A stretch of 64,000 nucleotides of DNA from Mayamaea pseudoterrestris. Taxonomy: Eukaryota > Bacillariophyta > Bacillariophyceae > Sellaphorales > Sellaphoraceae. The DNA lies in NCBI GenBank assembly GCA_027923505.1, contig BROI01000005.1, positions 868,001-932,000 of the forward strand, written 5' to 3'. How positions within the stretch are numbered: the stretch's first letter is position 1; each line of letters starts with the position of its first letter. This document shows, in pieces, positions 55,016 through 64,000 of the stretch. The position numbers and the translations under genes were made by a program. Below the pieces are notes generated by a model. That model had not been told where the DNA came from. It ran no database searches and saw nothing but the letters and a program-made list of their open reading frames with translations.

Positions 55016-56397
55016 TGAACAAAAGTGCATTCATCAAACTTGGAAGCGACTTCTCTGGTGGGTTCATACAGCGCCTTCAGTTTCTGATCTTTAACTCTGT
55101 AAACACCGGTAACCTGCTTGATAATAAGCTCGCTGTCTCCTTGACATCGGATCTTTCTTATACCAAGCGACAGTGCGCATTTCAAGCCGAGCAACAAGGC
55201 CCAGTACTCGGCACAGTTGTTGCTCATTTGATCAAGAAACGACCACCCACACCATATCTCCTTATCTTGATTGTCATACAGCACCATGCCCGCACCGGCA
55301 ATTCCAGTCGGGTTACTTCTAGCGCCGCCATCAAACTCTAGCCGATAGGTTACGTCTGGGTCGATTGTCTGTTGCCCAGCATCGTGATCATTCTCCAAGG
55401 GGTTTGCTCCGTTTTGCATTTTCTTGTGAAAATGTTGTGCCATTGGTTCGTAAGAATCGAGAACTTGCAAAGACTTTCCAGTCGCAAGGGCTTTTTTAGC
55501 CAAGTCGCTGGCGCGGTGATTATCTAGAAAGCCAATGTGTTGGGTAGAAAAGCTTGCCAGTCGCTCCCTATATATCATAAATTTCCAATATATGTTTTTT
55601 AATGATTCCTTTTCGACTGCGAATGTCCCAATGATTTGTTGCTGAATGACATCGTGGTCCAGTTGAAGAAGAATGTTGTTAACTCCTTTTCGTAAAGCGA
55701 ATCTCATGGCCAAAACGAGTGCACAGTATTCCGCCTCGAAGACACTTCGATTGCCCCGTAAATATTTGCGCGCCTCCCAAGAAACGCTTGGATTCTTTTC
55801 GTCAATTAACACAAACCCAACCCCGGTGCCGTTGCTACTGTGACTTGACAAGCCTTTAACCTGGAGAATGTATCGTCTGTCAGGACTGACGAGATCGGGT
55901 CCGGGTGGTTCATGTCGTTCTGCCAATGTTGAACTTGATTGGGTAGTCTGTACATCCGTGGCATGATGCGTTCTTTGTTGCGTATGTTCCGTAGATAACA
56001 AATCTAGCAAGCGAGGTACTAGATCCTTCTTCGTCCCCGAAGTGTCGCGCTGTCGACGGTGCAACTCACATCGAAGATCGGCGACGCACATTCGATGAAC
56101 CGCAGATCGAGTCAAAGTGATACCGCCTGGAGCGTCTACAGTCACTGGAGCTCCTTCAATGAATGCTTGAATACTTCGTTGTCTTTCAATCGAGGACGAC
56201 AGAAACCTTTTCCAAGCAATGGTTTGCGTGAAAGAAACGAATCTCGATGACAGCGCTGACAGTGAGTACGAGGGCAGCCTCACACCATTCCGCCTAGTAA
56301 GTGATGAAGCGATCGACATTGCAAAGGAAAATTGCAAGGAGACGAAGACGAATTCTTTAAACCTCCGCTTCCCAAGTAGGCAGATGCAACGTATCAT
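54850..56397 (-). CDS. SAP domain plus tandem RNase H-like domains, possibly organellar
   Basis: About 515 residues from ATG 56397, or 489 from the ATG at 56319 (MSIASSLTRRNGVRLPSYS). The basic Ser/Arg-rich start suits a mitochondrial or plastid presequence. A SAP-like motif follows (MCVADLRCELHRRQ, TKKDLVPRLLDLL). Two plant-type RNase H folds come next. The first (ILQVKGL, FEAEYCALVLAMRFALRKG, LLQLDHDVIQQQI) lacks the first catalytic Asp. The second has YRLEFDGGARSNPTGIAGAG, NNCAEYWALLLGLKCAL, CQGDSELIIKQV and NERADWLAN, and looks active (D, E, D, D). It would cleave RNA in RNA-DNA hybrids. The 3' end is partly duplicated (listed separately). Confidence 0.85.
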   Translation of the reverse strand: MIRCICLLGKRRFKEFVFVSLQFSFAMSIASSLTRRNGVRLPSYSLSALSSRFVSFTQTIAWKRFLSSSIERQRSIQAFIEGAPVTVDAPGGITLTRSAVHRMCVADLRCELHRRQRDTSGTKKDLVPRLLDLLSTEHTQQRTHHATDVQTTQSSSTLAERHEPPGPDLVSPDRRYILQVKGLSSHSSNGTGVGFVLIDEKNPSVSWEARKYLRGNRSVFEAEYCALVLAMRFALRKGVNNILLQLDHDVIQQQIIGTFAVEKESLKNIYWKFMIYRERLASFSTQHIGFLDNHRASDLAKKALATGKSLQVLDSYEPMAQHFHKKMQNGANPLENDHDAGQQTIDPDVTYRLEFDGGARSNPTGIAGAGMVLYDNQDKEIWCGWSFLDQMSNNCAEYWALLLGLKCALSLGIRKIRCQGDSELIIKQVTGVYRVKDQKLKALYEPTREVASKFDECTFVHIYRNANERADWLANYAMDTKSDHGFEKTHLPDCRLWIGEGTHTQHRKANERADR

Positions 56398-56499
56398 GCC
56401 AATCAATTGAACAGCAGCCGTTGATGCATCGAATGAATGAATGCACTGCTCGTGGTGATGCCATCGCAGGAAAGTTTATCGCACCGGTAATGACTGCGA

Positions 56500-56690
56500 C
56501 ACTATGCTGCTACTCTACGCTGACGGTAGTTGCGCTTTTGGAGGCGCCAACGCAAGGATGGTCGTTTCCACTTGCAACTGAATGTGCACTCCTTGGATCA
56601 AGCCATTATCAAAAGCATCAAAGTCTGCCAATCACATCGAAAGGATTTTAGCTGCAGGTTGCATGCACAACCAGGAGCCGAGAGCCCAGC
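56500..56690 (+). pseudogene. Possible RNase H domain remnant
   Basis: On the plus strand, short RNase H-like words occur in order but in different frames: LLYADGSCAFGGANA, then ATECALLG, then DQAIIKSIKV. They recall the FDGG, AEYWALL and SELIIKQV motifs of the neighbouring gene, which runs on the opposite strand. This may be a decayed copy of that gene. The resemblance is short and may be chance. Confidence 0.3.
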
Positions 56691-56969
56691 TGGGAGTAGC
56701 ATGCAGCAGACATGTTGCCATCACTATCCATACCTGCTATTGTAGTTAAACTTAAATACTAACCACTATACTGTCAGGAGAAATGTGCGACAAATGAGAC
56801 GAAAATATCACTGAAAAATGAATGTGCATGTCGTACTGCGTCTCGCCTTCCCAACCCGCAACACGCAGCCATCAATCAATCTCTCTCTTGGCAAAGCATA
56901 CACTGTACCTCCTCCTTATCCACGCGTAACTGGAGCAACTTGATTGCACAGACAAACTTAAAAAGTGGC

Positions 56970-58327
56970 ATGTCAAGTACCAGTGAGAGACGCGGCAAAA
57001 TCTTCTCAGCAGCAGTTGCAATCATGACGCTTGCAGTTTCTCACAGAACAGCATTCGCCTTTTCGCGATCATCGGCATTCACTCGTCACAACTTTGGACG
57101 GTCAACGCGACATTATGGCATGACGCTCCACATGAAGTTACAGACGGCCATCGTTGGCTTACCAAACGTCGGCAAGTACACGAGCATCAACATTGCAGCG
57201 AAAACCAGCCTTTAGGCGAGACTCACACTCACGACCACGTCATTCGATCATTACTTTATCCACTCCGCTTTTCAGGCAAGTCGACCCTGTTCAATGCTCT
57301 CACCCAGACTCAAGGAGCAGAAGCTAGCAACTATCCATTCTGTACCATTGAACCCAACGTTGGTATTGTTGAAGTTCCCGACGAAAAGCTTCAAACGCTG
57401 GGCGTGCTCAACAAATCGGAAAAGGTCGTCCCTGCTGTTCTGGAGTTTGTCGATGTTGCTGGACTCATTAAAGGAGCATCAACGGGAGAAGGACTTGGCA
57501 ATCAGTTTCTTGCGAGTATTCGTCAATGCGACGCTATCGTGCATGTCGTCCGATGCTTTGAGGATGATGATATTATCCACGTTGATGGATCGGTCGACCC
57601 AGTCCGCGACGCCGAACTAATCAATTTAGAGCTAGCGTTTGCGGACTTGGCGCAAGTGGAAAAGAGATTGGAACGTGTTAAAAAGGACCGGAAACCGAAC
57701 GAAATGGAAAAGAATGCCTTACAGAAACTTTACGACACTCTGATGAAGGATGAACCGGCGCGAAATGCACTGCTGGAGGAAGACGAGGAGCTGGCCGTAA
57801 AGAGTCTAGGACTGTTGACGCGAAAGAGTATGATATACGCTGCTAATGTAGCAGATAGTGACCTGGCGAACGGTAACGAAATGGTGGAACGACTGCAGGT
57901 TATTGCCGAAAAGGAAGGCGCCAAGCTCGTAGTTGTTTCAGCCCAAGTTGAGTCGGAGCTTGTTGATCTGAACGACGAGGAGCGAGGGGAATTTTTGGAG
58001 TCGCTTGGCGTATCGCTGGAAAACACTGGTCTGAGGATTTTGGTGAGGGAAGCGTATGACATTCTCGGCCTGCAAACATACTACACTAGTGGCCCAAAGG
58101 AGACTAGGGCCTGGACAATAAAAAAAGGATGGAAAGCTCCTCAAGCTGCTGGTGTAATTCACAATGATTTCGAACGAGGATTCATTCGTGCTGAGACTGT
58201 TAGCTACGATCAGCTTATTGGTTGCGGTAGCGAGCAAGAAGCAAAGGCGAAAGGACAGTTGCGAAGTGAAGGGAAAGAATACGTTGTACAGGAAGGCGAT
58301 GTAATCCTATTTCGATTTAATGTTTAA
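56970..58327 (+). CDS. ychF: Plastid-type YchF/OLA1-family P-loop ATPase
   Basis: Exons 56970-57171 and 57276-58327 give 417 residues. The intron starts GCAAGT and ends TTTTCAG, a GC-AG intron. Only this junction yields the P-loop GLPNVGKSTLFNAL. The N-terminus is a signal peptide (VAIMTLAVSHRTAFAF) followed by a basic Ser/Arg-rich segment, the heterokont plastid presequence type with Phe after the cleavage site. Family motifs are NYPFCTIEPNVG, DVAGLIKGASTGEGLGNQF, the altered G4 NVAD in place of NKxD (explaining ATP over GTP use in this family), and a C-terminal TGS-like domain ending EGDVILFRFNV. It is likely a ribosome-associated factor in the plastid. AATAAA lies at 58350. Confidence 0.95.
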
Positions 58328-58424
58328 TAGGAAGTCGTAGCTTTTGCTGAATAAAAAAAATTGAGTTTTGCTGGGCCATCGTACTACTTGTAGTGTGTAT
58401 TGCTAAGCAAATCCGTCGCCTCCA

Positions 58425-59927
58425 TCATCTCGGTTGAAATGCCCACAAGCCAAGTGCAGGGTTACGAATAAAAAAGAATTCTCCATCACAATTACTGTTC
58501 CAGCCATCCTCGAGCGTCAGCAAGTCGTAGTGTTCATACATGGCTTGCAAATCGCCGTATTGAAAGCCAACTTGTTCCACTTCTTGGCGAGTCAAGCCGC
58601 CAGGACAGTACGTGACGGTGAAGCGTCCTTCCGAGCTTCCATGAATTAAGTGCGCGACCGCTGACAGATTTTCACGAAGCTCCCGATTCTCTTTCATGGA
58701 CTTCATGACAGCAGGTGTGCCACAGTAGCCATACTTGCGAATAAGTCGGTCAATAGTATCATCCTCTCCAAACCGGCAAACACCTGGCGCTAGAATGATA
58801 ATCTCGCCTCCGTCGGCAATGGCCATGCGTGTGCGGTAGATGGCCTTGTTGCCCAGCCACGTGCTGTGGAACTCCTCCACATCAAGAAGTACTACCATGC
58901 GCATTACGGGCTTTTCAAGCAAGGCAAAGTTCACCTTTAAGCTCAAATCGCAGGCCGCCAAGTAGCATCGTATGTCCCTGCCGATAAAAAGTCCGCGAAC
59001 GCACAATTCCCCAATCTTGGCTGGGTCAGGCGAGACCACAGTCAAAATGTACCAAAGGTCCAATTCTTCCTCCAGATATGTTTGGCTGGCGTGATTGAGT
59101 ATGTCTCGTAGCGGATTGCTCGTTTTCCCCATCATTCGCTCCATTCCATGAACCGCCCCAATAAAGTGACTGAGATTGATAGCTTCTACTCCTCCAGTGC
59201 CAATAAAGAGGTTCTTGTTGTAGCTATGTAAAATAGGTCAAGGATATGGTTAAGTTCATGATGCGCCGCAAGACGACTCGCAGCTATCTTAACAAACCAT
59301 CCAACAAATTTTTTTCAGTAGTACAGAAGCTACTTACTTTGCCATACCCATGACCTCATGAGGAACAACTTGCCCAATCGACAAGACGAGTGACTTGAAT
59401 GGTCGATGCTGCGTTTCTGGATTCTTCAACCGTCGGTCCCACACGATTTTGTTGACCTGCACAGGCCATGGCTCATTCACCATTCCTCTCGTCGCCGTTC
59501 GCACCATTTCAGCTGGCGAATGGCCAATAGTAATGACGTCGTTTCGCCAGTCGTGGATTAAAACCGGCGAAGGATCCATGGAAGCAATGTGTGGTCCAAA
59601 CATTTTCGAGATTTCATCCTTCGTCATGGGCGCGTGCGTCCCAAGAGCCGGTAGGATGTCAACGTTAGGCACCTTATGTGACATAGCAGCGGCAGGATCA
59701 TTATCAGCGCGAGGTATGAAATTGTAGTGCTCGCAGATTATGCGTGTAAGTGTGCCAGCCTTCGAGTGGAACCGCGTAAAATCCGGAGGAATGAGCAACA
59801 CGTCGTCGCGCTCGCCGACAAACTCTAGAAAGTTTTTTAGCTGCAATTGAAGCTCTTCATCAGAGAGTGAAACAGTTTCCGAGCCGATGGCGCAAAAGAA
59901 TCCATCCTTGACGGCTTTCGTCGCCAT
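58425..59927 (-). CDS. LarA-like nickel-pincer racemase family protein (DUF2088)
   Basis: Exons 59927-59338 and 59223-58425, joined over a 114-bp GTAAGT...CATAG intron (restoring GMANYNKNLFIGTGG), give 462 residues. Motifs follow the bacterial LarA order: IPPDFTRFHS (Asp49, Arg52), LGTHAPMT (His98), LIHDWRND (His125), QVNKIVW (Lys160, the likely cofactor-linked lysine), and QVVPHEVMGMANY (His190). SHFIGAVHGMERMMG follows. LarA isomerises 2-hydroxy acids such as lactate with a nickel-pincer nucleotide. Eukaryotic members are unusual, and the cofactor genes larB, larC and larE are not in this window. The N-terminus lacks an obvious targeting signal. The substrate cannot be predicted. The start is the ATG before ATKAVKDGFF. 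Confidence 0.85.
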
Positions 59928-61018
59928 GCTGCTGCTGGATGCTGGCAAGGAACAACTCGAGTGGTTCAAATATCGCAGGAAAAAGACCCACCGGTATTCA
60001 ACAGCTACTTCTGTCGTAGATCCAACAAAGCTACGAGGACGGGACGTTTGGTCCTTGTAGAAGTACACACTCCCTCTCTTTCAGCTGAATGTGTGTTGAT
60101 ATACTAGTGTACTAGTAAAGTGGAGCGAGAGTCCCATTGGCCAATGTCTTACATAGTTTTGAATAGCATGCGAGTCTTAACTGTAAGCGTGAATCCATTG
60201 CAACACCAAGTGGTCATGCAACGCAGCAAGCATCGTCGTAGATGTCGTCAATATGGACATACTTACTGTACATTTTTGAATACGCTAACTATGATGCGAC
60301 GAGACGCTGCTTGCTGTCAGTGATTGACTCTTGTGATGAGGTGCGTGCGCGCTGCCGCGACATCAAGTAACTCTATTCGTAAGTATTATTTCTTCACGAA
60401 CATTCGGCGTCAGACGCCCACTATTCATACTACTTCTTGGTCTTCACCTCTTCACTCTTCAACCGACAGTAGTTGACGACCAGTCACGTCGGGAACGGCG
60501 GTTGCGAGGCGGAACGCTTGCACGTGTGAAAAACGAGTGAACTGTTTGGTTGGCGTAGCTTCAAATTTGGCTACGACAACTCACGTACAAAACTCTACGG
60601 TAGAAAAACAGTTGGAGACTTCGGCTGCTGGCTTAACAAAGACCACATATAAGTGAGTTGCGGCCGCTTTGACGACTCCCTCTACAGGTATGTTCCCGGC
60701 AGCCTCTGCAAGCCCAGTTGATTGTAAATCTTTTCCACTTGGCCTTGCACGCAGTAATAGTCCTTTAATGTATGTTTGTAGGGACAGGGAGAGGTTTGTT
60801 TGCGTTTTATTTGTTGATATACGAACAACATATTCCACGCATCTCCCATGGCAGGGGCCTTGCGAAGAGAAGCTTTCATGTTCGAGAAATCGGCGGATGT
60901 GCTATTTGAAACCGGCGCGCGCGCGATTCGAATCAAACGGCTGATCCCCACGACGCTCTCACGCACACACCATTGTCTCCGTCTCTTGTCACTCTTGTCG
61001 ACAGATACATAGTTTACC
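59928..61018. promoter_or_regulatory. Long divergent upstream region of LarA-like gene and histone H3
   Basis: About 1.1 kb without a supported gene. A perfect 12-bp palindrome CATTGGCCAATG lies at 60135-60146, holding two overlapping CCAAT boxes in opposite orientation, about 210 bp upstream of the LarA-like start. A GC-alternating run and GATTCGAATC occur near 60915-60935, about 90 bp before the H3 start. Short open frames at 60120, 60581 and 60682 look random. Confidence 0.5.
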
Positions 61019-61889
<871 letters not shown>

Positions 61890-62310
61890 AATCAATAAGC
61901 TGGCTGGATTTGGGTAGAAGCGGTGGTGGACTGCACTGATGAGTCTGTTGCGACGGACCGATCACATTTCTTCGTAATAAAAATTCGTGCCACGAATCAT
62001 TCGACGCTCGGTAACACTGTAGAGCCTAGTAGAATCAAGTCTGCATATATATGTGGCATTTACTCGTGCATATGTTATAATAGACTGCATGTCAAAGTAG
62101 CGGGGCTGCGTCAAGAATTTTTATGCTGCATGCATGCAACCTGAATTTTACGTCGCACTGTAGTCGTGAGTACTGTTCTGCTATGTCACTACAAACATTA
62201 ATGGACTATCAACAAAAACACTCGTTCACGCGGTATTATACTGCCCTACGTGAAGCATCTGCAGGCTGACAGCCCGAACAAGGTATACGCCACATCGGCG
62301 AACGCCATTG
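61890..62310. other. Convergent 3' region of H3 and TMEM87-like gene
   Basis: 421 bp. AATAAA at 61976-61981 probably serves H3. No gene seen. Confidence 0.55.
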
Positions 62311-63990
62311 TCAAGTATGCTGAGCGTCGTCAACCTTTAATCTCTCGTTAGCTGGATCATCTTCATCATCGGATAAGGCGGACGGCACAGTGTCCGTCAT
62401 CTCCAACTCAGTATCACCTTCTCCCGATAATGGAAGCTCCATTGCAAAAGCATATTCCTTGGCGGAAGGGTTTGGTTTCCACAAAAAGGCGATGCCGGAG
62501 AGCACCACAAAGAATTTGAGTTCAGCTGCAGCCTCGACAATCCACTCATGCTCCTCTCTTACGATACCGTCCTCGTTGTATGCATCAACCAAGCTAAAAA
62601 CTGCCATGAATGTCGAGAACAAGACGCCAAAAAGGAAGATCATTCGCAGCTTTAGATATCGTGCAAGCTTGCGACTCTGGCGCATGCCCTCTAAATACTG
62701 CATGGTACCATCTAACGCAACCAAGATCCAAATGACAAAGATGATATCAATGGCGGCTACGACAAAAGTCAGAATGGTGGCAGCATCAAATAATTTGACC
62801 TCTGTTTGGAACGACAAGGTTTGCATGTCTTGGACAGCAAAGAGAATGACGAGTCCGCGACTAGCGACAACTCCCACGTATACGACAGCCAGGCTAATGA
62901 TCTTCTTCGTAGCGGTCCCGAGTGAGTCTCGAATGACGCCCCACCCTAATGCGACCATGACTAGGAGAGCTCGCGCAGAGCCGTGCTTCATGCTTCCCAA
63001 GATAATGCCAAGGTACGTCAAGTATTCCTTCCTCTCACCAACCCAATTCCATGTATGGTAGTCAACGCCTCGAACTGTGACTTCGATCAAACCAAGAAGA
63101 ATGGTGATAAAGACGAAATTTTCAATGTCAATGCGACTGGATTCGTTCTGCTTCATGAGGAAGGCATACCACATAATTAAAGCAAGATATCCGGCCAGAA
63201 GCAGCGTATAAAAGTGCATGAACTGAAAAAGCTCGCCAGGCAAATTTCCGTGCCTTGACTTCCAAATAGCCTTTCCTGTAACCATAATATCCCGGCCTTC
63301 CTCGTCGCAATTAGCAAAAAGAATCACATAGCGTCCAGTTTGGTCCAGTTCCAGTTCTCCTGACCGAAGCTTCTTGGACATGCCTCCTTCCCTTGGTACG
63401 GTAATGGATCGAGTGGTCCCTTCAAACAGAGTTTGATTAATAATGAGTCGCTGCCATTGCCTGTAGTCGGATCCATCGCACAGTCCGGCATCAACAGCAC
63501 CCTGACTGCAGCACCAACGCAGACCACCACTACTATTCTCCGTCTCCAAAATGCCTCCAACGCCAATTTTAGTCCAGTCGCAACCTTCTCTACTATTTGC
63601 GCATTGTTCTGGTTGCTTAAAGACAACAATATCAAGGTAGCTCGCATCGACTTCGACTCCTCCATCCAGTGTTCGATGGTGCCGTTCCCTATCGGACCCC
63701 TTGTCATCATTATCAGCGAGACTTGCATCGTCTCCCATCACGGCATCTCTTGCATCATCGTCTTGTTTGTTGTTTGTATATGCTCCGCTGACGGCTACAA
63801 ATTTGAGGGATGACAGATCGACCGATGCGTCCGGGCCAACGACATATCCATCAGCGTAGTGAACGTATAGATCGGTCGGCGGCATAAGAATCTCAAAATT
63901 TTGAGTTTCTGCCTGCACTCGGTATTTTACGAGCAGTATACCGAGCAGCCACGTTTTGGAACGACTCTTGATAGGCACACAAGCCGCCAT
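62311..63990 (-). CDS. TMEM87/GOST-type seven-transmembrane protein
   Basis: 559 residues from ATG 63990. A signal peptide (about residues 10-28) precedes a lumenal domain of some 240 residues with Cys pairs and an acidic loop. Seven hydrophobic segments follow, beginning FMHFYTLLLAGYLALIMWYA. Family words are ALLVMVALGWGVIRDSLG (matching the GxGxxRPxLG motif) and FLWKPNPSAKEYAF (matching the WRPSxNNxRYAF end of TMEM87). The acidic cytosolic tail ends KVDDAQHT. GOST proteins sit in Golgi membranes and are linked to retrograde traffic or channel function. One exon, converging on histone H3. Confidence 0.88.
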   Translation of the reverse strand: MAACVPIKSRSKTWLLGILLVKYRVQAETQNFEILMPPTDLYVHYADGYVVGPDASVDLSSLKFVAVSGAYTNNKQDDDARDAVMGDDASLADNDDKGSDRERHHRTLDGGVEVDASYLDIVVFKQPEQCANSREGCDWTKIGVGGILETENSSGGLRWCCSQGAVDAGLCDGSDYRQWQRLIINQTLFEGTTRSITVPREGGMSKKLRSGELELDQTGRYVILFANCDEEGRDIMVTGKAIWKSRHGNLPGELFQFMHFYTLLLAGYLALIMWYAFLMKQNESSRIDIENFVFITILLGLIEVTVRGVDYHTWNWVGERKEYLTYLGIILGSMKHGSARALLVMVALGWGVIRDSLGTATKKIISLAVVYVGVVASRGLVILFAVQDMQTLSFQTEVKLFDAATILTFVVAAIDIIFVIWILVALDGTMQYLEGMRQSRKLARYLKLRMIFLFGVLFSTFMAVFSLVDAYNEDGIVREEHEWIVEAAAELKFFVVLSGIAFLWKPNPSAKEYAFAMELPLSGEGDTELEMTDTVPSALSDDEDDPANERLKVDDAQHT

Positions 63991-64000
63991 GGTCGAAATG

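Noticed and set aside
60900-60945. tRNA-like T-arm word GATTCGAATC
   Set aside because: No acceptor stem or anticodon arm can be formed around it.

Overview
The window looks like nuclear DNA of a photosynthetic stramenopile, most likely a diatom or close relative. Three things point there. The chloroplast-type YchF GTPase starts with a signal peptide ending in an Ala-Phe junction, as in heterokont complex plastids. A Ty1/copia element carries the DNQST-type protease and integrase wording I associate with diatom CoDi elements. Genes are dense, intron-poor and cut mostly by short (about 70-140 bp) GT-AG introns. An oomycete or other heterokont remains possible. Base composition is mixed and no RNA genes were recognised.

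Layout. 1-3.4 kb: a broken gene edge, then a tandem array with an exact 169-bp period, ending in an inverted diverged copy. 3.5-8.7 kb: a Tudor-like nuclear protein and a HROB-like OB-fold recombination factor. 8.7-15.3 kb: gene-poor DNA with a 19-bp-stem hairpin, then a young copia element on the minus strand with two identical ~202-bp LTRs. 15.5-19 kb: an FG-GAP membrane protein (NERD1-like) and the splicing factor CWC25. 19.65-33.8 kb: one minus-strand gene of eight exons. I joined it by phase-consistent splice sites into a protein of about 4,553 residues: SH3, poly-Q, DUF3638/DUF3645 with SF2-helicase-like motifs, poly-Glu, EF-hands and a C-terminal VPS62-like region.

34-45 kb: a predicted plastid protein, a TVP15/COPI-associated membrane protein, a 1,391-residue helical-repeat protein with FANCD2/FANCI-like features, several small unassigned genes, and a REV7 (MAD2L2) HORMA protein head to head with a small membrane protein. 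45-52.6 kb: a PP2C phosphatase with a possible N-myristoylation site, a DHHC-family acyltransferase with an altered zinc domain (DHFC), and a large membrane APP1-like (DUF2183) phosphatase followed by repeated SH3-like modules. 52.9-64 kb: CCT7, a double RNase H protein with a SAP domain, plastid YchF with a GC-AG intron, a LarA-like nickel-pincer racemase family protein, an intron-rich histone H3, and a TMEM87-type seven-TM protein.

There is no operon logic. Neighbours are independent nuclear genes, often paired head to head across 300-360 bp. A mild theme is genome maintenance: HROB, REV7, RNase H, a possible FANCD2 relative and histone H3 occur in one 64-kb stretch. The observations most worth following are the 169-bp array with its compensated palindrome, the giant SF2-like protein, the DHFC enzyme, and the eukaryotic LarA.
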